DNA from: Chloroflexota bacterium
Lineage (GTDB): Bacteria > Chloroflexota > Anaerolineae > Aggregatilineales > Phototrophicaceae
Direction of reading: 5' to 3'
Length of the DNA: 64,000 nucleotides
NCBI GenBank assembly: GCA_013388735.1
Contig: JACAES010000066.1
Span: 27,274-91,273 of the forward strand
In this document: piece by piece, positions 52,320 to 59,800 of the stretch
Position numbering within the stretch: the first letter of the stretch is position 1
Layout of the letters: each line of letters begins with the position of its first letter
Position numbers and translations under genes: made by a program
Notes under the pieces: generated by a model
Told to the model about the DNA's origin: nothing
Seen by the model: only the letters and a program-made list of their open reading frames with translations
The model's database searches: none

Positions 52320-52697
52320 ATGCCGCGCCTTTTTACGATCATTGCCGCCGCGCTGGCCTTTCTGGGGGTGGCGCTGGGCGCATTCGGCGCACACGGCCTG
52401 GCCGGGACGCTGGAAGCCAACGGGCGCGCGGACACCTTTGATACCGCCGGCCAGTATCACCTGATTCACGCGCTGGCGCTGCTGGGCGCGGCCTGGGCTG
52501 CCGAACGCTGGCCGGGGCGGGCGGCGCGCTGGGCGGGTTATCTGTTCCTGCTGGGCGCGCTGTTGTTTTCCGGCAGCCTGTACCTGCTGGCGATTTTCGA
52601 CATCGGCTTCATGGGCGCGGTCGCGCCGCTGGGCGGGGCGGCGCTGCTGGCGGGCTGGCTGTGCCTGGGGCTGGCCGCCTGGCGCGGCGGGCGTTAA
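52320..52697 (+). CDS. DUF423-family membrane protein
   Basis: 125 aa, four membrane helices. The N-terminal GAFGAHGLAGTLEANGRADT followed by FDTAGQYHLIHALALL is the DUF423 (YgdD-like) signature. Function unknown in all bacteria. It starts six bases after the FHA stop and may be co-transcribed, though nothing suggests a role in the signalling block. Confidence 0.88.
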   Translation: MPRLFTIIAAALAFLGVALGAFGAHGLAGTLEANGRADTFDTAGQYHLIHALALLGAAWAAERWPGRAARWAGYLFLLGALLFSGSLYLLAIFDIGFMGAVAPLGGAALLAGWLCLGLAAWRGGR

Positions 52698-52724
52698 TCA
52701 CCCGTTTCCCGTCAGGGCGCACAT

Positions 52725-52744
52725 CTCAGCACTCGGAACTATTC
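52725..52744. repeat. Heptanucleotide repeat before the hyuB start
   Basis: CTCAGC-ACTCGGA-ACTATTC ends one base before ATG 52746. It shares CTCAGCACTCGGAACT with the sequence before 10357. No Shine-Dalgarno is visible. Confidence 0.7.
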
Positions 52745-52745
52745 T

Positions 52746-54326
52746 ATGGCTGTAGATGCGATTTCGCTGGAAGTGTTCAAGAACCTGTTCGCGTCGGTGG
52801 CAGAAGAAATGGGCGTGACCTTGCAGCGCGCCAGCTTCAGCCCGAATATCCGCGAGCGGCTGGATTTTTCCTGCGCGGTGTTCGACGGCCAGGCGCGTAT
52901 GATCGCCCAGGCGGCGCACATCCCGGTTCACCTGGGCAGTATGCCGGCTTCGGTGGAATATGCTTTGCGCGAATTTGACGCCTTCCAGCCGGGCGACGTG
53001 GTGATCCTCAACGATCCCTATCACGGCGGCACGCACCTGCCGGACATCACGATGGTATCGCCGGTTTTTGTGGGCGGGATGGCCGCTTTTTTCGTCGCCA
53101 GCCGCGCCCACCATGCCGATGTCGGCGGCATGTCGCCGGGGTCGCTGCCGCTAAGTACCGAACTGTACCAGGAAGGTTTCATCATCCCGCCCATTAAGCT
53201 GGTTGAAGGCGGGCGGCGCAACGGGGCGGCGCTGGCGCTCATCACCGCCAACAGCCGCGCCCCGCAGGAACGCCTGGGCGACCTGGAAGCGCAGTTGGCC
53301 GCGCAGCGCGTGGGCGAAAAACGGCTGCTGGCGCTGGCCGAAACACACGGCGCGGCGCGCCTGGCCGAACATGCCGGCGCGCTGCTGGACTACGCCCGCC
53401 GCATGACCGAAGCCGTCATCGCCGCCATGCCCCCCGGCGTCTACACCTTCGAGGACGCGCTGGAAGGCGATGGGCAGGCCGAATTTCGCATCCCGATTCG
53501 CGTCACGATCACCATTACAAGCGCCGGCGACTCGACCGAACGCCCGCGCATGATCGTGGATTTCGGCGGCAGCGCGCCGCAGGTGGCGGGCAACGTCAAC
53601 GCGGTTGAGGCGGTCGTGCGCTCCGCCGCCTGGTACTGCGTGCGGCTGCTGGCGGACGAGGACGTGCCGGTGAATGATGGCTGCTTCCAGCCGGTGACGG
53701 TCGTCACGCCGCCGCACAGCCTGCTCAATCCGGACTTCCCGGCGGCGGTGGCGGTCGGCAATACCGAAACGGGGCAGCGCATCGTGGACGCGGTGCTGGG
53801 CGCGCTTTCGTCGGCCCTGCCCGGCAAAATCCCTGCCGCCAGCCAGGGGACGATGAACAACTTCACCTGCGGCGGCCTGAACGGCGGCGCGGCCTTTGTC
53901 TATTACGAAACCATCGGCGGCGGACACGGCGCCGGGCCGCTGGGCGACGGCCTGAGCGGGCGGCACAGCCATATGACCAACACCCGCAATACGCCGGTCG
54001 AGGCGCTGGAATATGCGCTGCCGGTGCGCGTGGTCGAATATGCCCTGCGCGACGGTTCGGGCGGGGCCGGGCGTTTTCGCGGCGGCGACGGCATTCGCCG
54101 CGTGTACGAATTTCTGGCCCCGGCGCAGGTGACGATCAACAGCGAACGGCGGCTGTACGCGCCCTACGGGCTGGCCGGGGGCGCGCCGGGGGCAACTGGC
54201 CTCAACCGCATCATACGCCCGGACGGAGAGCAGAGCGTCGGCGGCAAATACGCCGGGACGGTGCAGGCCGGCGACCGCGTGGTGATCGAGACGCCCGGCG
54301 GCGGTGGGTGGGGACAACCGGGCTGA
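52746..54326 (+). CDS. hyuB: Hydantoinase B/5-oxoprolinase family subunit
   Basis: 526 aa. Family blocks: LDFSCAVFDGQARMIAQAAH, HLGSMPASVEYALREF, GDVVILNDPYHGGTHLPDIT, ASRAHHADVGGMSPGSLP, and SAAWYCVRLLADEDVPVNDG, then the GGEG-like C-terminal GGAGRFRGGDGIRRVYEFL. Partner of HyuA in ATP-dependent hydrolysis of hydantoins or 5-oxoproline, but HyuA is encoded about 19 kb upstream. The ATG 52746 follows a heptanucleotide repeat rather than a ribosome site. Converges on the PhoD gene. Confidence 0.93.
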   Translation: MAVDAISLEVFKNLFASVAEEMGVTLQRASFSPNIRERLDFSCAVFDGQARMIAQAAHIPVHLGSMPASVEYALREFDAFQPGDVVILNDPYHGGTHLPDITMVSPVFVGGMAAFFVASRAHHADVGGMSPGSLPLSTELYQEGFIIPPIKLVEGGRRNGAALALITANSRAPQERLGDLEAQLAAQRVGEKRLLALAETHGAARLAEHAGALLDYARRMTEAVIAAMPPGVYTFEDALEGDGQAEFRIPIRVTITITSAGDSTERPRMIVDFGGSAPQVAGNVNAVEAVVRSAAWYCVRLLADEDVPVNDGCFQPVTVVTPPHSLLNPDFPAAVAVGNTETGQRIVDAVLGALSSALPGKIPAASQGTMNNFTCGGLNGGAAFVYYETIGGGHGAGPLGDGLSGRHSHMTNTRNTPVEALEYALPVRVVEYALRDGSGGAGRFRGGDGIRRVYEFLAPAQVTINSERRLYAPYGLAGGAPGATGLNRIIRPDGEQSVGGKYAGTVQAGDRVVIETPGGGGWGQPG

Positions 54327-54375
54327 AGCATCTTCATGCCTCAAGCTCGATAAGCACACGGTTCTAAGCCGTCCT

Positions 54376-54398
54376 GGAGAGCGCCCGGTGTGCGCTCC
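54376..54398. repeat. Hairpin repeat GGAGAGCGC/GCGCTCC
   Basis: Inverted repeat with the loop CCGGTGT, related to that at 7092-7113 (loop CGGTGT). Both lie in gaps between convergent genes, 3' of a minus-strand gene. Confidence 0.65.
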
Positions 54399-54437
54399 CC
54401 AATGGCACATCTGCCCTGCGTCTGCTCTGCGTGCAGG

Positions 54438-56132
54438 TTATTTCGGCGTGACCACGAACTCGCTCAAAATGGCGGGTTCCAGCGTGATGTATTTTTCCGG
54501 GTCGGCCACCAGCTCGCTCTGGGTATAGTACGGAATGCCGTAGGTGACGACGCGAAGCTGCTGGGTTTCGGCGTCAATTTCAAACAGCGTCCAACCGTAG
54601 CTGCCGGTCACCAGATAACCGCCCGAAACCAGTTCGGCCTGGATGTCTGCGCCTTCCAGCCCAAGCGGGTCGTAACCCAGCGGCTCAATCTGCCCATTGA
54701 CCAGTTCGGCGATGAAACTCTCCTTGAGAACCGGCGGCGCGACGTTATACAGGGCGCGCTGCTGCGGCGTGATGAAGTCCAGACCTGCGGCCAGCGCGAC
54801 CACCGTCGGGCCAAACGGCGCATCGAAGGCCGCCGAACCGACGCTGATTTCAAATGTGCCGGTGGCGATCTGCACGCCGCCGGGAGCGTCCTGGTAGGTG
54901 ATGTTGTTCACCAGCGTGCCGTGAATGTCGGCGGTGACGAACACCACATTGGCGATCTGGTTATCCACGATGAACTTCAGCAGTTCGGTGCGTTCGGCGG
55001 CATACCCCTCGAAACGGTCGCCGGCGTTGAGCGGGCCGAGGTTCTGGATTGGCTCCGGCACCATCACGAACTTCCACAGGATGCCCTGGGTCTGGGCGTC
55101 CAGCAGGTCAGCTTTCAGGTCGGCCAGCTGTGCCGCGCCGAGCATAGTGCGCCCCGGCTCGAAGGTGGCGGCCAGGAATGGCCCAATCTGCTCCATCGTA
55201 AATTCCTCGACGTTGGGCAGCGCGGGATCACGGAACGAACGCGCGTCAAGGATGAACAGGGCGGCGTCGCTGCCGAAAGTGCGGTAGCGGTACAGCTTGC
55301 GTTCCTGGGCGGTGCGCGGGTCGCCGGTATCACCATAGAATTCGTCGCGCAGGGGGTTATAATCCTGGAAGGCGCTCAGGCCGGTTTCGTACAGCTCGGT
55401 GTCATTGATAAATTCGGCGTCGCCGGGCGTAAAACGCGGGTCGGTTTCTGGCGCTGCGCCCCCGGCGAAATCGTTGGTCACTTCATGGTCGTCAATGGTG
55501 GCGAAGATGGCCGTCGAAGCGCGCACGTCCGCCCAGGTGTTCAGGCCGTACCGTTCGCCATAAACTTCGGCGTGTTTGCGGTAAAAGTCCTCAAATGTGA
55601 TGGCCTGACCGAGCGGCACATCCGGCGAAGGATAGTCGGCATAGATGGTATCGCCATGCAGCATAAAAAAGTCCAGCCCCATTTCGGCCACGTTGGAAAC
55701 TGCCGGGTAGGGAGCCATCTCGCCGCGCCAGTCGCCGGTGACGCCGAAACGCAGCCCGCGCCGCTCGCCAACTTCCGCCGGGGTGCGGAACGTGCCGACT
55801 GCCGTCGCGCCATCAAAATCGGTCGCGCGGTAGTAATACTGCGTTCCCGGCGTCAGACCGGTGACTTCCAGCTTCAGCGGCGCCAAACCCGGCGGCATGG
55901 CTGCCGGGCCGCTGCCGCTGCCAGTGGTGATGATCGTAGCGAACTCCGGGTCGGTGGCGACTTCAAAAGTGACGGACATGGTGGTACTGCGCGCCCACAG
56001 AACCGCCGTCGTCGGGGTCACATCCCCGGCGGCCACGCCGTTGGGCAGCGTATTTGCGTCCTGGGCAGCAGCGCCGCCCGCCAGCAGCAGTACAACCAGC
56101 AGGGTTATAAGCCAGAAATTCTTGTTTCTCAT
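54438..56132 (-). CDS. phoD: PhoD-family alkaline phosphatase
   Basis: 564 aa. Signal peptide (about 1-24, LITLLVVLLLAGGAAAQ). A fibronectin-like N-terminal domain (PTTAVLWARSTTMSVTFEVA; PGTQYYYRATDFDG) is followed by the metallophosphatase core: GVTGDWRGE, MLHGDTIYADYPSP, FATIDDHEVTNDF, FILDARSFRDP, VFVTADIHGTLVNN. These are the Fe/Ca-site residues of PhoD. It should release phosphate from organic phosphodiesters or monoesters outside the cell. Start ATG 56132 with AGAGGAAA upstream. No PHO regulatory box was seen. Confidence 0.9.
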   Translation of the reverse strand: MRNKNFWLITLLVVLLLAGGAAAQDANTLPNGVAAGDVTPTTAVLWARSTTMSVTFEVATDPEFATIITTGSGSGPAAMPPGLAPLKLEVTGLTPGTQYYYRATDFDGATAVGTFRTPAEVGERRGLRFGVTGDWRGEMAPYPAVSNVAEMGLDFFMLHGDTIYADYPSPDVPLGQAITFEDFYRKHAEVYGERYGLNTWADVRASTAIFATIDDHEVTNDFAGGAAPETDPRFTPGDAEFINDTELYETGLSAFQDYNPLRDEFYGDTGDPRTAQERKLYRYRTFGSDAALFILDARSFRDPALPNVEEFTMEQIGPFLAATFEPGRTMLGAAQLADLKADLLDAQTQGILWKFVMVPEPIQNLGPLNAGDRFEGYAAERTELLKFIVDNQIANVVFVTADIHGTLVNNITYQDAPGGVQIATGTFEISVGSAAFDAPFGPTVVALAAGLDFITPQQRALYNVAPPVLKESFIAELVNGQIEPLGYDPLGLEGADIQAELVSGGYLVTGSYGWTLFEIDAETQQLRVVTYGIPYYTQSELVADPEKYITLEPAILSEFVVTPK

Positions 56133-56290
56133 GGTTATTTTCCTCTTTTATTGCGCGTCCCAAGTTAACATACCTCGATTAATCGGGTGCTAAAAACAGG
56201 TTAAGAAGATGAAGTCGCCGCGTCGGGCGGCAGGCCTGAGGGCGATTGCATAGCAAATCTTAACCGACTCATGGCCCTTTCAGACCTCCC

Positions 56291-56432
56291 CCCTCGCCCT
56301 CATCCCCCTGACTCCCTTCTCCCGACCGCTGCTGCGCAGCTAGGAGAAGGGGGAAACGACTGCGACTGGGCTGATTTTCCCCCCTCTCCCAGTGCCGAAG
56401 GCACGTTCGGGAGAGGGGATGGGGGTGAGGGC
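56291..56432. repeat. Composite palindromic repeat (two hairpins in outer arms)
   Basis: The gap 56133-56608 (476 bases) contains no gene. Hairpin 1 (56314-56352): CCCTTCTCCC ... GGAGAAGGG with inner stem GCTGC/GCAGC. Hairpin 2 (56381-56418): CCCCTCTCCC/GGGAGAGGGG with inner stem GTGCC/GGCAC. Outer sequences GCCCTCATCCCCC (56296-56308) and ATGGGGGTGAGGGC (56419-56432) are near-complementary, so the whole unit could fold as a three-way structure. A second full unit is at 63449-63576. Confidence 0.8.
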
Positions 56433-56520
56433 AAAAAGCGGGCGGGCGTGAAAAGCCGTTTCATCGCCCTGCTGGAGTGGCAAAGGACATAACAACCTCT
56501 GGTGTGGGGACAAGCGTACT

Positions 56521-56550
56521 CTGGCACAGAAATGCGGCCTGAACTATAGT
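56521..56550 (+). promoter_or_regulatory. Probable promoter of the 1059-aa gene
   Basis: CTGGCA (56521-56526), 18-base spacer, TATAGT (56545-56550), about 59 bases before the GTG start. Confidence 0.4.
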
Positions 56551-56608
56551 ATGATAGAGCTAATGGTTTACAGGTTCAAAACCGCATTATACGGAAAGAT
56601 TGTTAATC

Positions 56609-59600
56609 GTGTCGTCAGTAGATTACGCGCTGGAGCATTTTTATTACGGTCAGTTGATGCGCGACGGCCAGGCGGAAGACGAGCTGTGCCTGCTGGCGGC
56701 ATCGGCGGGTATTAAGCCGGAACAGGTGGGCGAAGCCGTCAAACAGGCGCTTCTACCGCCGCTGGCCGGGTCGCCGGGCGGCGCATGGGCGCTGGTGCGT
56801 GGCCGCCAGAACGTGCCGTTTGTGCTGGTGCAGTCCGTCCAGGGCGAAGCCGGGCAGAACATGCTGCACTATATCATCGCGCAGCCGGAAATGCTGCGCG
56901 CGATGGGCGGCAATCTCAAAGCCCTGATGCGGCTGCTGGAAGATCGGATGCCGACTTATGACCATCTGGGCGACAAGCTGCCGCTGCTGACCCTGCCGGC
57001 GGTCGAACCCCCTTCCGCCGAAGCCCAGGTGGAAGACATCCTGCACCTGATGAGCTGCACCCACAACCGGATAGACACCATCGAGGCGCTGCTGGCCGGC
57101 ATCGTCCAGGGCGTGCCGGTAGCGGTGCGTAACGCGCCGCCGGAGATGGAACAGCGGGTGCTGTTTGTCCAGGGTTTGCTGGCGCTGCTGCCGCCGTCGG
57201 CGCGTTTTGGCGTGACGTTCGCCACCCACAGCCTGTCCAAAACCCGCATGGACGCGCAGATCCGTTTCCTGTCGGAGAAAGCCTCGCTGCGCGACGCTCT
57301 GATTTATGACTGGGCAGACGGCAGCATTTCCGGCCACACCGTCTCGGACGACTACAGCCGCTTCATCACCAGCCAGCTTCGGCTGGATGCCGACCTGGTG
57401 ATCCAGCAGACGCGCCGTCTGACGGCGGTGGCGGCCTGGCGCATCCGGCGCGGCGACCGGCTGGCCGATGCGTTGGGTTACGCGGCGCATCGCTTCCGGG
57501 TAGACGAAGCCCTGCTCAATAACCAGCCGGTCGAAATCGCGGCAGTGTCGCGCATCCTGGCAGAAGACCCGACGCTGCCCGACGATCTGCGCGTGGCCTA
57601 TGCCCGGCACGTGCTGGCCTTTTCGCTGGCGCTGGGTGATATGCAGCACGCCGAGCCGGTGGCCGTCATGCTGCGCCAGCATCCCGACCTGGAACGCGCC
57701 CTCCAGCAGCAGTTGAGCGAGGCCGTCGCCGAGGGCAAAGCCCGCATGGTATACGACACGCTCTCGCGCTGGCTGGCGAACCCGCTGGGGCCGGTGGGGA
57801 CGGCCTGGGTCGAAGTGACGCACCGCGCCGCCATCGCCCGCATGGACGAACTGGTGAAAGCGCGCGACGTGAAAGCCATCAATGAGTTCCTGGAAACGCT
57901 GCATCACGCCAGCCCCGGCGTCGAAATCAGCCGCGCCGTGCCAACGCTGATCGAACAGGCGCTGCCGCTGAGCGTGATGGACGCCGACCTGAATCTGACG
58001 CTGTTTCTGCTGGCGGTCAACTATCTCGAAAATAACGTGCTGGAACGGCTCATCAGCGCGCAGAAGTTCACGGCGCAGCTTCCGCTCAGTCTGTCGCGGC
58101 TGGTGCCGTATATCACCGGCGCCGACCCCGGCCTGTGTCCGAGCGGCCTGCTGATGAACACGGCTTCGGCCTTTGGCGACCGCTGGCGCGACCTGGTATT
58201 AATCCGCCTGGCGGAAATCGCCGTGCGCAGCGGGCGAACGGACATCGTGGACACGCCCGCGCTGGCCGGGCTGGTGCAGCTTTTGCCGTCGGCCTGGGGC
58301 GTGCAGTACAGCCAGACGCTGCGCTGGATTGCCAAAAACCTCTCTACCGACGAGGCGCTGATGCAGCTCGAAGCGCCCGGCCCGACCTACCTGCTTCAAC
58401 TGATGCTGGCGACCGGCGGGTATCCCGAACTGGGCAGCGAAATGCTGCACCAGGCGCGGCTGCTGTACCCCGGTGATAAACAGTCGGAATATGTCGCCGT
58501 CGTGCGGCGGCTGTTCGCCGAAACGCCCATGAACACCGACGAAGTGCCGAAGGCGCTGGAAGGAATCGGCAGCGGCATCAAAGGGCTGCCGCTGGCGATG
58601 GCCTACATCGGCGCGCTGGAAGGCCACGACTGGTCGTCGGCGCTCGACCCGGTGGCCGAAGCCGCCACGCAGATGTTATACGACAACCCGTCCATCCTGG
58701 AAGTCATCCAGCCGTCGGCCATGATCGCCCTGCTGAAGTTCCACGTCAAACGCAAGGACGTGCCGAACACCGTCCGCGTCGGCGACCTGCTGGTACAGGT
58801 GGCGGCGCGGGACGGCGGGCGCGGCGTCGGCCTGGTGGGGCGCATGTACAAGATGATGGATTGGGACAGTCAGGTGCAGGTGGCCGGGCTGGAACTGCTG
58901 CGCCGTTACGTGCGGCAGGCCAGCGACGAGGATGCCCGCCGGGGCGTAACCACCTTCGGGCGCGAATTCGGCCTGAACGTGCAGCAGGCGCTGGAAGCCA
59001 CCTACGCGCTCAAGCGGCTGATGGATGACGTAGACCTGTTGAGTTACGCCAGCTATCTGCACATCGCCGCCGATTTTCTGTACGACACGGCTTCGGCCTA
59101 CTGCGAGCCGAAGCGCATCCCCAGCCTGGGATCGCTGATGAACGACCTCGACAGCATGACCGGCGGCCTGACCGACGACGACCGGCGGTTGATTATGCGC
59201 GACCTGCTCGGCCTGGGGCGGGCGCTGCTGGTGCTGGGCGATTTCCAGATCGCCAACCGCCCGCGTGACTTCGATAAACACATCGAAAACCTGCTGGCGG
59301 GCAAAGCCGACCCCATCAGCGCACTGGATGTGCTGTACGTGATGAGCGGCTACTTCACCAAAGGCAAACGTTACCCGCTCAAACTCAAACCGCCGGCCAG
59401 CATCAGCCCGCATACCCTGGGCGAACGCTCTGCGCCGACGCTGAAGGAACACGTTGAAATCATCAACGGCCTGCTGCGCAGCGCCATTCGCGCCTTCCCG
59501 CCCGATAAACGGGTGACGATTCGCGCGGCGGCCATCCGGGAAGAACTCGAAAGTCTGTGGGGCAATATCCCGCTGAGCAAACGGCGCGAGAACGTGCGCG

Positions 59601-59788
59601 ACCTGGCGATTGATCTCCAGCGCGTGCCGGAACTGGTGGTGCAGATCGCCGCGCAGGGCAGCGCGAAGGCGCTGGAAGATTCCGGGCTGGCGCGCAAGCT
59701 GGACGAAAACAAACAGCAGCCGAAAAATACGATTGAGTTTTACCGTTTCATTCACGGCTACTTTAAAGCCCGCACGCGGTCGCGGTAA
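56609..59788 (+). CDS. Large protein of unknown function (possible GAP1-like conflict component)
   Basis: 1059 aa, no signal peptide or membrane helix, largely helical. The N-terminal region has HFYYGQL, ELCLLAASAGI and VQGEAGQNMLHYIIAQPE, a layout reminiscent of the GAP1-N domain (GTPase-associated protein 1) of large conflict-type systems; I cannot confirm this by eye and give it low weight. Later parts are a long alpha-solenoid-like array (repeated LLRRYV..., ALDPVAEAATQ). No P-loop, protease or nuclease motif is seen. Start GTG 56609 (GGAAAG 11 bases upstream) is preferred to TTG 56600, which would be too close to that site. It ends 12 bases from the TIR-WD40 stop, tail to tail. Confidence 0.8.
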   Translation: MSSVDYALEHFYYGQLMRDGQAEDELCLLAASAGIKPEQVGEAVKQALLPPLAGSPGGAWALVRGRQNVPFVLVQSVQGEAGQNMLHYIIAQPEMLRAMGGNLKALMRLLEDRMPTYDHLGDKLPLLTLPAVEPPSAEAQVEDILHLMSCTHNRIDTIEALLAGIVQGVPVAVRNAPPEMEQRVLFVQGLLALLPPSARFGVTFATHSLSKTRMDAQIRFLSEKASLRDALIYDWADGSISGHTVSDDYSRFITSQLRLDADLVIQQTRRLTAVAAWRIRRGDRLADALGYAAHRFRVDEALLNNQPVEIAAVSRILAEDPTLPDDLRVAYARHVLAFSLALGDMQHAEPVAVMLRQHPDLERALQQQLSEAVAEGKARMVYDTLSRWLANPLGPVGTAWVEVTHRAAIARMDELVKARDVKAINEFLETLHHASPGVEISRAVPTLIEQALPLSVMDADLNLTLFLLAVNYLENNVLERLISAQKFTAQLPLSLSRLVPYITGADPGLCPSGLLMNTASAFGDRWRDLVLIRLAEIAVRSGRTDIVDTPALAGLVQLLPSAWGVQYSQTLRWIAKNLSTDEALMQLEAPGPTYLLQLMLATGGYPELGSEMLHQARLLYPGDKQSEYVAVVRRLFAETPMNTDEVPKALEGIGSGIKGLPLAMAYIGALEGHDWSSALDPVAEAATQMLYDNPSILEVIQPSAMIALLKFHVKRKDVPNTVRVGDLLVQVAARDGGRGVGLVGRMYKMMDWDSQVQVAGLELLRRYVRQASDEDARRGVTTFGREFGLNVQQALEATYALKRLMDDVDLLSYASYLHIAADFLYDTASAYCEPKRIPSLGSLMNDLDSMTGGLTDDDRRLIMRDLLGLGRALLVLGDFQIANRPRDFDKHIENLLAGKADPISALDVLYVMSGYFTKGKRYPLKLKPPASISPHTLGERSAPTLKEHVEIINGLLRSAIRAFPPDKRVTIRAAAIREELESLWGNIPLSKRRENVRDLAIDLQRVPELVVQIAAQGSAKALEDSGLARKLDENKQQPKNTIEFYRFIHGYFKARTRSR

Positions 59789-59800
59789 ATCCGCCGGGGA

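Noticed and set aside
54390..56168. 592-aa + strand open frame opposite phoD
   Set aside because: Antisense shadow of a convincing signal-peptide PhoD gene; no motifs and no upstream ribosome site.
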